A DNA stretch of 64,000 nt from Hormiphora californensis. Its lineage: Eukaryota > Ctenophora > Tentaculata > Cydippida > Pleurobrachiidae. The notes below the pieces were generated by a model, which was given only the letters and a program-made list of their open reading frames with translations, did not search any database and was not told the DNA's origin. Positions within the stretch are counted from its first letter, which is position 1. Every line of letters starts with the position of its first letter. This document shows positions 20,804 through 33,843 of the stretch, piece after piece. Where the stretch lies: the NCBI GenBank assembly GCA_020137815.1, contig CM035351.1, positions 3,683,409 through 3,747,408 on the forward strand, given 5' to 3'. A program made the translations under genes and the position numbers.

Positions 20804-23266
20804 ATGAATATCATCGTTGTTGACGAGGATGAGATTCCAGATAAATCTACTCGACAGAAGGTACACTTCCTTAATCTGTTGTCCGGGTACTTTTTGTAAG
20901 TTTTATGGGCATGAGTTGAGTCTTATTGTATTGCTCAAACCTCTCTCCTCGTGCCAATTAAATGTTGACATGCTCCCAGGACCCAGCCTGAGTCCGTCGG
21001 GTCTCACACCGAGTCGAAAGCCCGGTGTGAGCTTACGCGAAGCCGAGGCGAATGGACAGTAGCATGGCCAATTAAATGTATTTGATCATCGTATTTCTAA
21101 ACATTCACACTTCCTGGTTCCCATCCCCAGGTCTTGGTGGCCATGTTGATTTTCTTCCTGCCCTTCATCGGTGGTCTATTGGTGAACATCTATTTTAACT
21201 CTGCAGATGATGATGAAATATGGTACAACACCCTCATGGTAACAGAGTTCCACCCTCCCTTTTACATCTTTGGACCAGGTTAGTTCCAACCCCCCTCATG
21301 TTAATAACCAGGTCCACCCCTTGATTATAAAAGGGTACAGCTATGACCGTGGGAATTTTCACAACATCCAAATTCCAAGCGAGGCCGAGGGGCTTTTTAG
21401 CTTGGGTTTAACAATACTATAACTAATTCTTACTCCCTGATTGCAGTTTGGACTGTCCTACTGGTGCTAAATGGAGGAGCTGCATGGTTAGTGTGGGTCA
21501 AATCTGGCTTCGGACAGGCACCCCTAGCATTTGTAAGTTTAAAGGGATACTGACATATTCAAAATTGTTTGACTTTTTCAACGATCCTGGGTGTGGTAAC
21601 TGGTTGGGAGATAAAAATAGGATTAGTCGAAGTGCGAACTCTCTACTCCCTCTCGTTCTCAAGATATAGGGCCCCACCTTTTATCACTTCGTAATTGGTT
21701 ATGGTAAAGGGGGAGAGTTGTATTGCAAATTACATGTAAACACGAGTCTGTTTATCCGTCAATATCTCAACTTTCACATGCACGATTTTGACCGGATTTT
21801 TTTCTGGAAATGAGAAATGTTTTAAATTTTTAGTATTTTCTTATGATGTATCAGAATGACCAAAAATATCAGTAAATAAACAAGTAAACATTGCAGTTTG
21901 AGGTGAACTGGAGTGCATTGTCAATTAAACCTAATTATAGTCAATTAGGGCACTTTGCCGACCTCTAAGGACTTGGAAAAGTTGTTCATGTGATTCAGCG
22001 TATCAAAATTAGTATGTAAAGTGCCCTCATATGCGATCTTTCAGCATTTCCAGTTGAAAATGCAATTATCGCCAATTAGACTGAATTATGCTCAATTAGG
22101 ACACTTTCTTCACATCTGATGGCTTGGAAAAGCCGCTTACGTGATTCAGCGTATCAAAATTAGTGGGGATAGTGCTCTCACATGAATTGAAAATGTTTTC
22201 ATGCGATAAGTTACAGTTACGATCAATTAGACCCAATTCAACGTATCAAAATTAGTCGGGTGTAGCGGTTTTGCCTTTTATACCAATTAGTTGGCTAAAT
22301 TTTTCAGTTTATACTCTCCTAGGATACAATATTCATTTCAGGGTTGAATAGTTAATAACTATTGATTATGTTATTGACTAAGGGCTAAATAATAACAAAT
22401 TGTATGTAAAATTGAGGAAGTACAGCCAAGTCTGATTGACATTAGTTACTGAATACCATGATAATATTGTTCTAAGAAGGCATACATTTCAAAAACATCA
22501 CGGTCTTGCTTAGTTATAGTTCTATCTATTCATGACAAGACTAGATACAAATGGAAATAAAAAATGGAAACTAGAAGTCGTCTTAATGTTTTTAGAAAAA
22601 ACCCGGTCAAAATCGCATGTGTATTAGCTGAGATAATGACATATAAACAGGCTCGTGTTTACCTGTAATCTGTAATACTGGTCTCCTCCTCTTACCATAA
22701 CCAATTAGGAGGTGCTAATATTCGGGTCCCTATATCTTGAGAAGTAGAGGGAGTAGAGAGCTCGGACTTCGACACAATGTATTTATTCTCTCAGATGATT
22801 TGATTGAGTAATTTTTTACTAAAATTTGAGATGGTCGATTTGAATATGTCAGTATCCCTTTAACCCTGTCTGGCGGCACCGACCCAATTTGATCACACTA
22901 TTGTGATGAGAATCAAAACGGGATCTGGTGGTGAATTATCAAAAAGAGCTATAAACTCGGCAAAAGAATACACCCATTTCGTACTATCTTTCCCAATTAC
23001 ACAAACAGTGCCCTAACACTAAATCTCTCTCTCAGGTGCTATATTATATCCAGATAATCCTAGCAATATGGTATGTCCCTCTCTTCTTCTCCTTTCACAA
23101 ACTCCTCGGTTCTTTCCTGGTACTAGCCGCCCTTTGGGGAATGTTATGCGTTAAGTTGATCATGTTCTCCCGGATTTATTACTTTGCTGGAATCCTGGTG
23201 GTACCCTATCTTATTTGGGTTACTTTCAACACCATTCTTAACTTCTCAATCTACCGACTCAACTGA
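20804..23266 (+). CDS. TSPO: Translocator protein, TspO/MBR family
   Basis: Four exons: 20804-20860, 21131-21278, 21447-21532, 23036-23266; 173 aa (human TSPO 169 aa). Five hydrophobic segments are visible after an acidic N-terminal tail (MNIIVVDEDEIPDKS). Family marks: PPFYIFGPVWTVLLVLNGGAAWLVW for helix 2, IQIILAIWYVPLFFSFHKL for helix 3, and PYLIWVTFNTILNFSIYRLN at the end, matching the PYLxWxxFxxxLN motif around the cholesterol/porphyrin-binding face. Known role: an outer-mitochondrial-membrane protein that binds cholesterol and tetrapyrroles (plasma membrane in bacteria). The 1.5-kb third intron is almost entirely a fold-back transposon. Identity is firm; the divergent N-terminus is unusual. 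Confidence 0.92.
21541..22861. mobile_element. 1.3-kb fold-back element in TSPO intron 3
   Basis: AAAGGGATACTGACATATTC at about 21540 is mirrored by GAATATGTCAGTATCCCTTT at about 22842-22861. The arms pair, with divergence, for about 300 bp (for example TAAACACGAGTCTGTTTAT against ATAAACAGGCTCGTGTTTA, and GATTTTGACCGGATTT against AACCCGGTCAAAATCG). No transposase. Confidence 0.82.
21915..22260. repeat. Three tandem units of about 140 bp inside the TSPO-intron element
   Basis: GATTCAGCGTATCAAAATTAGT recurs near 21996 and 22143, and as TTCAACGTATCAAAATTAGTC near 22237. Each copy is preceded by a diverged CAATTAG...GGACACTTT...GGCTTGGAAAAG block. Unit length is about 145 then about 95-100 bp; the third unit is truncated. 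Confidence 0.65.
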
Positions 23267-23314
23267 GGAAGAATGGAAATACTTTGATTTATATAGAACA
23301 ACTCATCAGATTGA

Positions 23315-23320
23315 AATAAA
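23315..23320 (+). terminator. AATAAA poly(A) signal of TSPO
   Basis: Canonical hexamer 49 nt downstream of the TSPO stop codon. Confidence 0.6.
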
Positions 23321-23368
23321 AACAGGATTTCTCTACAATTGATGATTCCATTACTCGTATATACTTAT

Positions 23369-23477
<109 letters not shown>

Positions 23478-23683
23478 GTAAGGATATGTGTATAATCAAT
23501 AGCGTCTCATGATGCCCATAAGGTAAAAAGTGTGTGACTGTGTATAAGAGAAGAGCGCTATATAAAAATATAGGAACGTATTTTTAAACCCTGCAAAGTG
23601 TGTCTATCTCAATATATTTATTGTCGAAAAAAAAGAGTTTTAAACTGAGTAAATCTAAAAAAAGTATATCAGGTTGTGGTCTC

Positions 23684-26142
<2,459 letters not shown>

Positions 26143-26555
26143 CGTCCTTTCTGATCATCCCCTGCTGTACTGTACCTCACTATATCACAGTATCACATTG
26201 TCCTCCGTTCCATTATAGCATTAGCTAGAAACAGTAGTAGTTAGCAACATCAACAAAGAAAAAGGGGATTAAATATCTGAAGTTATAAGTTGTTAACTTG
26301 AGTCGCTTGACACTGTGTCCGTGCTCCCAATAAAAAGAAAGTATGAACAATTCAATTGTTAACAGCCAAATTTTTAGTAGGATAACAATTCACATATTTT
26401 CACTTGTGTGGTATGTGTAACAATTTCATGGCATCCTTAACTAAACACACACACACACGGGAAATAGATATTATGTAAACTTAGAATAAGGACACGTGTC
26501 GGATTTAGGGAAGCAGATTGAGCATATTCCGTTGAAGAGGAGAGAGAGAACGGGA

Positions 26556-26700
<145 letters not shown>

Positions 26701-28519
26701 GAACGGGCGAAGAGAGAGAAGGGGGAAGGGCGAGGTAAAGCGGGTGAGATAGGAAAAGATCTTACCGAAGAGAATAGAAAAATCGAAGTGTACTTGTTGT
26801 TATGTTGTTGTATTGTGGGAAATCGATTCATGAATGATGACGTATTTATCATAATTGTAACAGACACAACCTTGTTTTGTTCATTCTACAGAAGCGACAC
26901 GAGACAGTGTGAACAAACAGACATACAGACATACAAACAGCCCAAGAACTGAGTCTTTTTGTTCACAAAACATCGAATCTGCTGTAATGACCGTGTAGTG
27001 GTTGATAACTTGAGAAGAATGGAGGCTAGGGGACAAGGTTTGATGAGTTGAGATGAGAGAAAGAATAAAAGAGATGTCAATGTATATAAAATGTGACACC
27101 AGATGAAATACATTGATCCAAGATATAAAAGAAGGAACCAGCCATATATACCCAGGATGAAGGAGGGTTGGTGAAGTAGAATAGGGGAGGGTTAGAGTAG
27201 GGCGGAGGGCCCATGGGCAAAGGTGAATAGAGAGGTTCAATATAGGAGGCCAGACTACCGAAACTGTGTTGTGACACACACTGGATTGCGACGCACATTA
27301 TGCACGTCTCAGCATATAACATTTGGAGGGCCTCCACAAGCTTGAGAAATGTTACCGTTCATATGCATTCGAGAAGATTTCAAATCTTCAAAATAGTTAT
27401 ACTAATCATGTCAAGACATCCACATAAACAAACGCTTCAGCCTCTCTGAACTTATCCGGTTTAACAAATAAAGTCCGTGCCCCGGCTCTAAGCATAGTCA
27501 AACAAAGAGTTTCCATGAACACACGAGTACCCCCTGGTTGGTGGTCGATCAGACTATCAGTAATGCCTCTGAAGTGCCCTCAGAGACGATTTAAATGTCA
27601 AACTTTCTAAATTCCTGATTTAAGGAGAATATGAATATGAATATGAACTTCACAATTTATATCAAGTCAATATAAGAAAATATATGACTCTCCCGCTCTT
27701 ACACTATACGTATAAAATATAGTTAAAAATTAAGTACATTAATATACGCTTCTAGGCCGAGGCTAATAGCACAACAGCAGTTACCTAAAGCGGGACAAAC
27801 ACACACAGACGAACCAATGAGACGGGTAACAATGAGCTGAGAGCTAAACGGACAGATAGATTTAACCAGGTTTAATAAATTACTAAAATCGAAAAGAAAA
27901 AGGCGAATAAGTTAGTTAAAAATACGGTAGTTACAAAACACCACCACACATACACACACACACACCGACACACACACACACACACCGACAAACACACAGA
28001 ACTCACACTCAAACTCACACTCACACTCACACTTATACCCCAACACCCAAAAAATAAAGACATACACAAAACACAAATAAGTTAAGTTAAATAAGTTAAT
28101 TAAAAAATGGTCATCTCACAAGAGAACACAAAGGTGCACACACAAACGGACACAGCACACCTAGACTACTTGGAAACAGTAAATCATGTTCAGCACACAC
28201 ATAATCGTTTACATAAAAATCGTTTACATAAAAATAGTAAGATTGTCATTGATAAACACATACTTATCATCACTTTCGAAGTGTTCATTTACAGTCTGCA
28301 GGAATAACTGCACTTTCAGCCGTTTTCGTAACGGTACACGTTTCTTGTAACTGTTTTCTCCTGGCCCATACTCGGCCAATTCTCGACTACCCTCAGACTC
28401 TACTCCACATCTCAGTTGCCAAGATCCTACTAACCCATACACCCACCACACACAAACGAACAAGAATACGCACTCAAAAAACCCTAGCTCTGAACAATAT
28501 GTGGAGGACGTCTCTCCTA
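26701..28519. other. Gene-poor spacer
   Basis: No exon chain could be supported on either strand. It contains CA-rich repeats with CACACACCGACACA units (27948-28045) and a direct repeat of CGTTTACATAAAAAT (28206-28235). A minus-strand open frame around 28224-28480 has somewhat coding-like composition but no recognisable domain. Confidence 0.4.
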
Positions 28520-28750
28520 ACTCGGGATGGTGGTGAAGTAGGACGGATGGTGGAGGATAGGAGTGATGGTACTGTCTAGGACAGCTGATAGAGGATAGGA
28601 ACAGGATGATGGAGGATAGGATGGATGGTGAAGGATGGATGGTGGAGGATAGGAAGGATGGTGGGGGATTGGACGGATGGTGGGGGATTGGACGGATGAT
28701 GGAGGATGGGAGAGATGGTGGAGGATAGGACGGGTGGTGGAAAGTTTGAC
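28520..28750. repeat. GGATGGTGGAGGATAGGA minisatellite, left part
   Basis: About 19-20 bp imperfect tandem units of GATGGTGGAGGATAGGAC. The array is interrupted by the palindrome 28760-30420 and resumes on the other side in the same orientation. Confidence 0.85.
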
Positions 28751-28759
28751 GAAAGATGG

Positions 28760-30420
28760 ACACGGTGCACCAGAAGGATCGTCAACCCAAAGTTGAGCCC
28801 ACAAAACAAACTTTTGTTGGGGGTGACCCAGGAGGCCTTCCTGAACATCCCCACGGTGAGAAAAGTATATGTTATCGGGGGAAATTTTTGTTAAAATCGA
28901 AAAAACTGGTTTTTGGTCCAAATTTGTGCATAGCTTACTTGACTGCCGTTTGATGAAATATCTGATTGACATAAAATAAGTATACAAGACCTATTTTTGC
29001 ACGAGGAATCGATTGCCGGTGGAGAGAAATCTCTAAAATGACCGGAAAATTGTCAAATATGGGAATTTTGTCATTTTTTTGAGGTTTTTGGCCCTTTAAC
29101 CATTGAAAACGTTGAGATAGGAAGTTGGCAATAGCGTCAATCGTTAAAATGGTCATTTTTCTACGGGACCCCAAAATTTCATGTATATCCGATTCATTGT
29201 TAGATTTTGGCAAACTATTGAGATGTGCTTACTGAAAAAATGATAACTTGATTTTCTCGTTTTTTGCGATTTTTTAACTTTTGACAGAATTCTGATTGAA
29301 ATGGCCAATCAGGGCCATGCTAAAGTTGTTTATGGGACAATTTTCGACCAAAATCCAAGATTTCATGCAAATCCAATGACAGATCATTGATTTATAGAAA
29401 GTTGAAAAAGGCAAAAAAGGCCAATTTTTACCATGAAAACAAAAATACACATTTTTTCTTGTCAATTTCCATCAACAACTGGTACCCTACCTATTTTTGT
29501 ACGTAGAATCGATTGCCGGTGGAGATGATCCTCTCAAATGATTGGAAAGCGGTCGAAATGCCATTTTTTGGAGGTTTTTGGGCCTAAGGTGAGCAGGGCT
29601 ATTTTATACAAAAAATGGCATTTTGACCGTTTTCCAATGATTTAAGGGGCTCCACTCCACCGGCAATCGATTTTACGTGCAAAAATAGCTTGGGTACCAG
29701 TTGCTGATGGAAATAGACGGGAAAAAATGTGAATTTTTATTTTCATGGTAAAAATTGGCCTTTTTTGCCTTTTTCAATTTTCTATAAATCAATGATCTGT
29801 CATTGGATTTGCATGAAATCTTGGATTTTGGTCGAAAATTGTCCCATAAACAACTTTAGCATGGCCCTGATTGGCCATTTCAATCAGAATTCTGTCAAAA
29901 GTTAAAAAATCGCAAAAAACGAGAAAATCAAGTTATCATTTTTTCAGTAAGCACATCTCAATAGTTTGCCAAAATCTAACAATGAATCGGATATACATGA
30001 AATTTTGGGGTCCCGTAGAAAAATGACCATTTTAACGATTGACGCTATTGCCAACTTCCTATCTCAACGTTTTCAATGGTTAAAGGGCCAAAAACCTCAA
30101 AAAAATGACAAAATTCCCATATTTGACAATTTTCCGGTCATTTTAGAGATTTCTCTCCACCGGCAATCGATTCCTCGTGCAAAAATAGGTCTTGTATACT
30201 TATTTTATGTCAATCAGATATTTCATCAAACGGCAGTCAAGTAAGCTATGCACAAATTTGGACCAAAAACCAGTTTTTTCGATTTTAACAAAAATTTCCC
30301 CCGATAACATATACTTTTCTCACCGTGGGGATGTTCAGGAAGGCCTCCTGGGTCACCCCCAACAAAAGTTTGTTTTGTGGGCTCAACTTTGGGTTGACGA
30401 TCCTTCTGGTGCACCGTGTG
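28760..30420. mobile_element. 1.66-kb near-perfect palindrome (fold-back element)
   Basis: The sequence from ACACGGTGCACCAGAAGG (28760) to about 29590 is repeated in reverse complement from about 29610 to 30420 (ending CCTTCTGGTGCACCGTGT). The outer 450 bp of each arm appears identical: both arms encode the same spurious 92-aa frame. The inner 100-150 bp near the centre has diverged and the spacer is only a few tens of bp. No transposase. Confidence 0.9.
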
Positions 30421-30745
30421 GAGGATAGGACGGATGGTCGAGGATAGGACGAATGGTGAAAGGATGCGACAGATGGTGGTGGAGGATATTCCAGATCATG
30501 GTGGATGATAGGACGAATGGTGGAGGATAGGACGGATGGTGAAGGATAGGATGGATAGGATGGTGGAGGATAGAGCATATAGCATATGGTGGAGGATAGG
30601 ACGAATGGTGGAGGATAGGACGAATGGTGGGGGATAGGACGGATGGTGGAGGAAAGGACGGATGGTGGAGGATAGGACAGATGGTGGAGGATAGGACGAA
30701 AAGTGGAGGATAGGATGGATGGTGGAGGATATGATAGTGGTTGAG
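30421..30745. repeat. GGATGGTGGAGGATAGGA minisatellite, right part
   Basis: Continuation of the 28520-28750 array with GGAGGATAGGACGGATGGT units. It runs up to the 3' end of the LINE. Confidence 0.85.
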
Positions 30746-30861
30746 GATAGAATCTATGAAAGGATTCAGAGGTCAGGATTCAGGAGGTCAGAGGAAATCG
30801 AAAGATCATTCAGGTTACGATCATACTAGGTATTGTATGTATGATATCATAGGAACGGAAG

Positions 30862-33843
30862 TTAGCCATAGGCAATGTTGAACAGGTGAGTCTTCAGTGA
30901 TTTCTTGAATGTTGCTACAGACTCTGATTTCCTGATTAATTTTGGAAGTCTGTTCCAGAGTTTAGGTGCAGCAATGCTAAATGCTTTCTCGGTAACCTTG
31001 TACTTGCAGTGGTACTCCTCTAATCTTGTGTCATCGTCATCTACTCTGAGTTTCTTGGACTTCGCCTGCCTCTTCTGGATCATCTCAGTGATGTAGCATG
31101 GAGATTTACCATTAAGTGCATTGTATACCATTAGGCACATTTTGTACTTGATGCGTTGGTTGATTGGAAGGAAGTGGGATTTCTTTCTCAATTCGGTTAC
31201 ACCTCTTCTGCTGCGCTGACCGTATATAAATCGTGTGGCCGCGTTTTGGAGTACTTGGAGACGTTTTATATCGGATTCCTTCGAACCAAGGAGTAGGGCA
31301 TTACAGTAATCGATCCTGGAGTGTATCAGGGTGTTGACAAGAAGAGTCTTCTGGTTCTTGTTTAGCTTACTAGCTATCCTCCACATGTTTACCAACTGTA
31401 GATTGCCCATCTGGACTATCCGTGTTACATGCTTGGTCATGTTTAGCTCTTTATCAAATATTACTCCCAGGTTCTTGGCTACTTCAGTTACAACTGTATC
31501 CTCATCTTCTGTTATGGCGACTGTATCAGGAGCTTCCGATTTATCCCATTTGTTGTTAAGTATCATGACCTCCGTCTTGTTAGGATTCAACTTGAGAAGA
31601 TTTTGAGCCATCCATAGTCTAATATGAGCAACACATTTTTGTACCTGGCTCATAGCTGAAATTAGGTTTTCAGGCACAAAAGATATAGAGAGCTGTGTAT
31701 CATCTGCGTACATATGTATCTTTAGATTGTATAGCTGAGCAATCTTCTCCAGGTCACGGGTGTAGAGTATGAAGAGAAGGGGCCCCAATATCGATCCTTG
31801 AGGGACTCCGATTTTGATGGTCGTGGTAGCAGATTCGTTCGGTCCGATCTTCACTATCGCAGTTCTATCATTCAAATAAGACTCTATCCATTTGAGAACT
31901 CTGCCAGTGATTCCATAGTCTTGCTGTAGACGTTGAATGAGCTTAGAGTGAGATATAGTATCAAAAGCTGCCGATAGATCGAGCAGCACAAGGATCACTT
32001 TTGTTTTCTTGTCCATCTGTATTAGAGTGTCGTTTACGATCTTCAAAGTTGCAGTCTCACAGCTATGGTGTGAGCGATACGCAGACTGAACCTTGCTAAA
32101 AAGTCCATTGCTCTCAATGTGCTCAGTGAGTTGATCGGCAACACATTTTTCTAGGATCTTGGACACAAAGGAGAGATTAGAGATCGGTCTGTAGCTACTG
32201 AGCTCGTCTGGGTCCAGTTCTTTGTTTTTCAAGAAGGGCCGGATAACAGCGGATTTTAAGTTGGCTGGAACCACTCCGTCCGATAGACTACCGTTCACAA
32301 TCTTAGAGATAATGGGGACGAGTTCTGTCAGAGAACCACCTACCATGGTGGATGGAATAGGGTCGAGAGGACAGTGTTTCTTGTTCATGCTCCGAACAGT
32401 TGATACAAGTTCGGCGTCAGACACTGTCCTAAACTTGGAGAGTACCGGGCAGTTATGAGCAGATAGTTCATGGGGAATAGTTGGCAGATCAGCTGAGTAA
32501 GCAGGGTCCTCTTTAATTGTCTCATAAATCTTCTCGATCTTGGATTTAAAGTAGTCCATCATCTTGTCTGGAAGCTTCTCAGGCTCATCTGTGGTTGGTA
32601 ACTGCTTTGGAACTTTCTCTTTGCCAAGAAGATAGTTAAGGATCTGATAGATAGCAGCAGGATTACCTTCAGCGGCTTCAAGGCGTATTTGGAAGAACAT
32701 TCTTCTGGCTCGAGTGAAAACAAGCTTTGCAGCACGGATTTCAGTGATAAACTCCTTCTCTGCATCTAGCACTTTGTCGTGGGGGACGGGTTTGCCCTTG
32801 TTTTTCTTTTGTAGGGCTTGTTTAAGGGTTTTCCTGTATCTTCGCTCAGCCTTCCTTCGCCTTCTAAGGGCATTGTAGCACTCTTGGTTAAACCACTGTG
32901 GTTTGCTGGAGAGTTTGATGTCTTTATCCTCAATCGGTGCCACTTCATCTAGTATCTGTACAAGAGTAGTGTTATAGAGTTCAACACATTCCTCAACGGT
33001 CTTTGGAAGAGGTTGTTTACAGAGTTTAGATTGGAGTATGTAGGTTTTCAGGGTTTCAATCGATAGTTTCTTCAATGATCGTCCAGTAACTTTCTTAGAG
33101 ATTAGCTTCCTGTTCGCTGACCCACAATGTAGATGAAAGTCAACGAGAAAGTGGTCTGGAGCCTCGGGGGTCGGGATAACATTCACAGAGCTTACAATAG
33201 GGACATCCTTCGTCAAAACAAGGTCCAGGGTTCCTCCTAGGATATGGGTGGGTCCTTGAACATGCTGGATCCATCCATGGTCTTCCAAGGTTTGCAGGAA
33301 ACCGTTTGCAAGAGTGCATGTAGGCTTTTCGATGTGTATATTGAAATCCCCGGTTATCATCAAATGGCCAGACTTCGAAGAGAAAGAGGACAAGAAAGCT
33401 TCAAAATCGTCCAGAAACTGTATCTGCTTAGGTTGGTTTGGAGGGCGGTAGATTACTGCTATTCTTGTGAGATCAATACCTGGACCGTAAATAGTGGCTT
33501 CAAGAAGCTCAAAGGTTAGGAACTTTTTCTTCGGTTTATATTTCTTTACATTGATTCCATCCCTATAAATGAGTGCCACGCCCCCACCTCTGCTACCTCT
33601 AGCCACATTGAGTAAATTGAAGTTCAGCTCAGCGATTTCTCTTGAGAGGGCTTCATCATTAGGGGATAACCAGGACTCAGTAATGCATAGTACATCTAGT
33701 TCCTGTTCGGCGGCTAGAATTAGTACTTCTTCAGTTTTGTTTCGCAGTGAGCAGCAATTAAGATTACCGATGCGAAGATAAGGGACATTGAGCAGATCTA
33801 GTTTTTTGAATGTAACTGCTGCAACTGTTGGCGGACAGGGCAC
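30862..33843 (-). CDS. LINE ORF2: AP endonuclease and reverse transcriptase
   Basis: About 990 aa, uninterrupted. The N-terminal APE domain has NLNCCSLRNK, CITESWL, GGGVALIYRD, VIYRPPNQP, TGDFNIH, DLVLTKD and PDHFLVDFHL. The RT domain follows with VIRPFLKNKELDPDELSSYRP, LLDLSAAFDTISH, GVPQGSILGPLLF and the catalytic MYADDTQL; a C-terminal region ends about 230 aa later. No RNase H domain seen. The motif set is that of the CR1/L2/Rex1 group. There is no in-frame ATG before the endonuclease domain: the open frame starts at a GTG and the first Met is at HLMITGDF in the APE. ORF2 overlaps ORF1 by about 46 nt in the -1 frame, so it is probably made by ribosomal frameshifting. Confidence 0.93.
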   Translation of the reverse strand: MPCPPTVAAVTFKKLDLLNVPYLRIGNLNCCSLRNKTEEVLILAAEQELDVLCITESWLSPNDEALSREIAELNFNLLNVARGSRGGGVALIYRDGINVKKYKPKKKFLTFELLEATIYGPGIDLTRIAVIYRPPNQPKQIQFLDDFEAFLSSFSSKSGHLMITGDFNIHIEKPTCTLANGFLQTLEDHGWIQHVQGPTHILGGTLDLVLTKDVPIVSSVNVIPTPEAPDHFLVDFHLHCGSANRKLISKKVTGRSLKKLSIETLKTYILQSKLCKQPLPKTVEECVELYNTTLVQILDEVAPIEDKDIKLSSKPQWFNQECYNALRRRRKAERRYRKTLKQALQKKNKGKPVPHDKVLDAEKEFITEIRAAKLVFTRARRMFFQIRLEAAEGNPAAIYQILNYLLGKEKVPKQLPTTDEPEKLPDKMMDYFKSKIEKIYETIKEDPAYSADLPTIPHELSAHNCPVLSKFRTVSDAELVSTVRSMNKKHCPLDPIPSTMVGGSLTELVPIISKIVNGSLSDGVVPANLKSAVIRPFLKNKELDPDELSSYRPISNLSFVSKILEKCVADQLTEHIESNGLFSKVQSAYRSHHSCETATLKIVNDTLIQMDKKTKVILVLLDLSAAFDTISHSKLIQRLQQDYGITGRVLKWIESYLNDRTAIVKIGPNESATTTIKIGVPQGSILGPLLFILYTRDLEKIAQLYNLKIHMYADDTQLSISFVPENLISAMSQVQKCVAHIRLWMAQNLLKLNPNKTEVMILNNKWDKSEAPDTVAITEDEDTVVTEVAKNLGVIFDKELNMTKHVTRIVQMGNLQLVNMWRIASKLNKNQKTLLVNTLIHSRIDYCNALLLGSKESDIKRLQVLQNAATRFIYGQRSRRGVTELRKKSHFLPINQRIKYKMCLMVYNALNGKSPCYITEMIQKRQAKSKKLRVDDDDTRLEEYHCKYKVTEKAFSIAAPKLWNRLPKLIRKSESVATFKKSLKTHLFNIAYG

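Noticed and set aside
28224-28763. 179-aa minus-strand ORF
   Set aside because: Half of it is minisatellite (PPSLPSSIIRP-type repeats); the rest has no domain, splice support or start context.
28935-30244. Identical 92-aa ORFs at 28935-29213 and 29966-30244
   Set aside because: They are mirror copies within the two palindrome arms; composition is AT-rich non-coding and no homologous domain is recognised.
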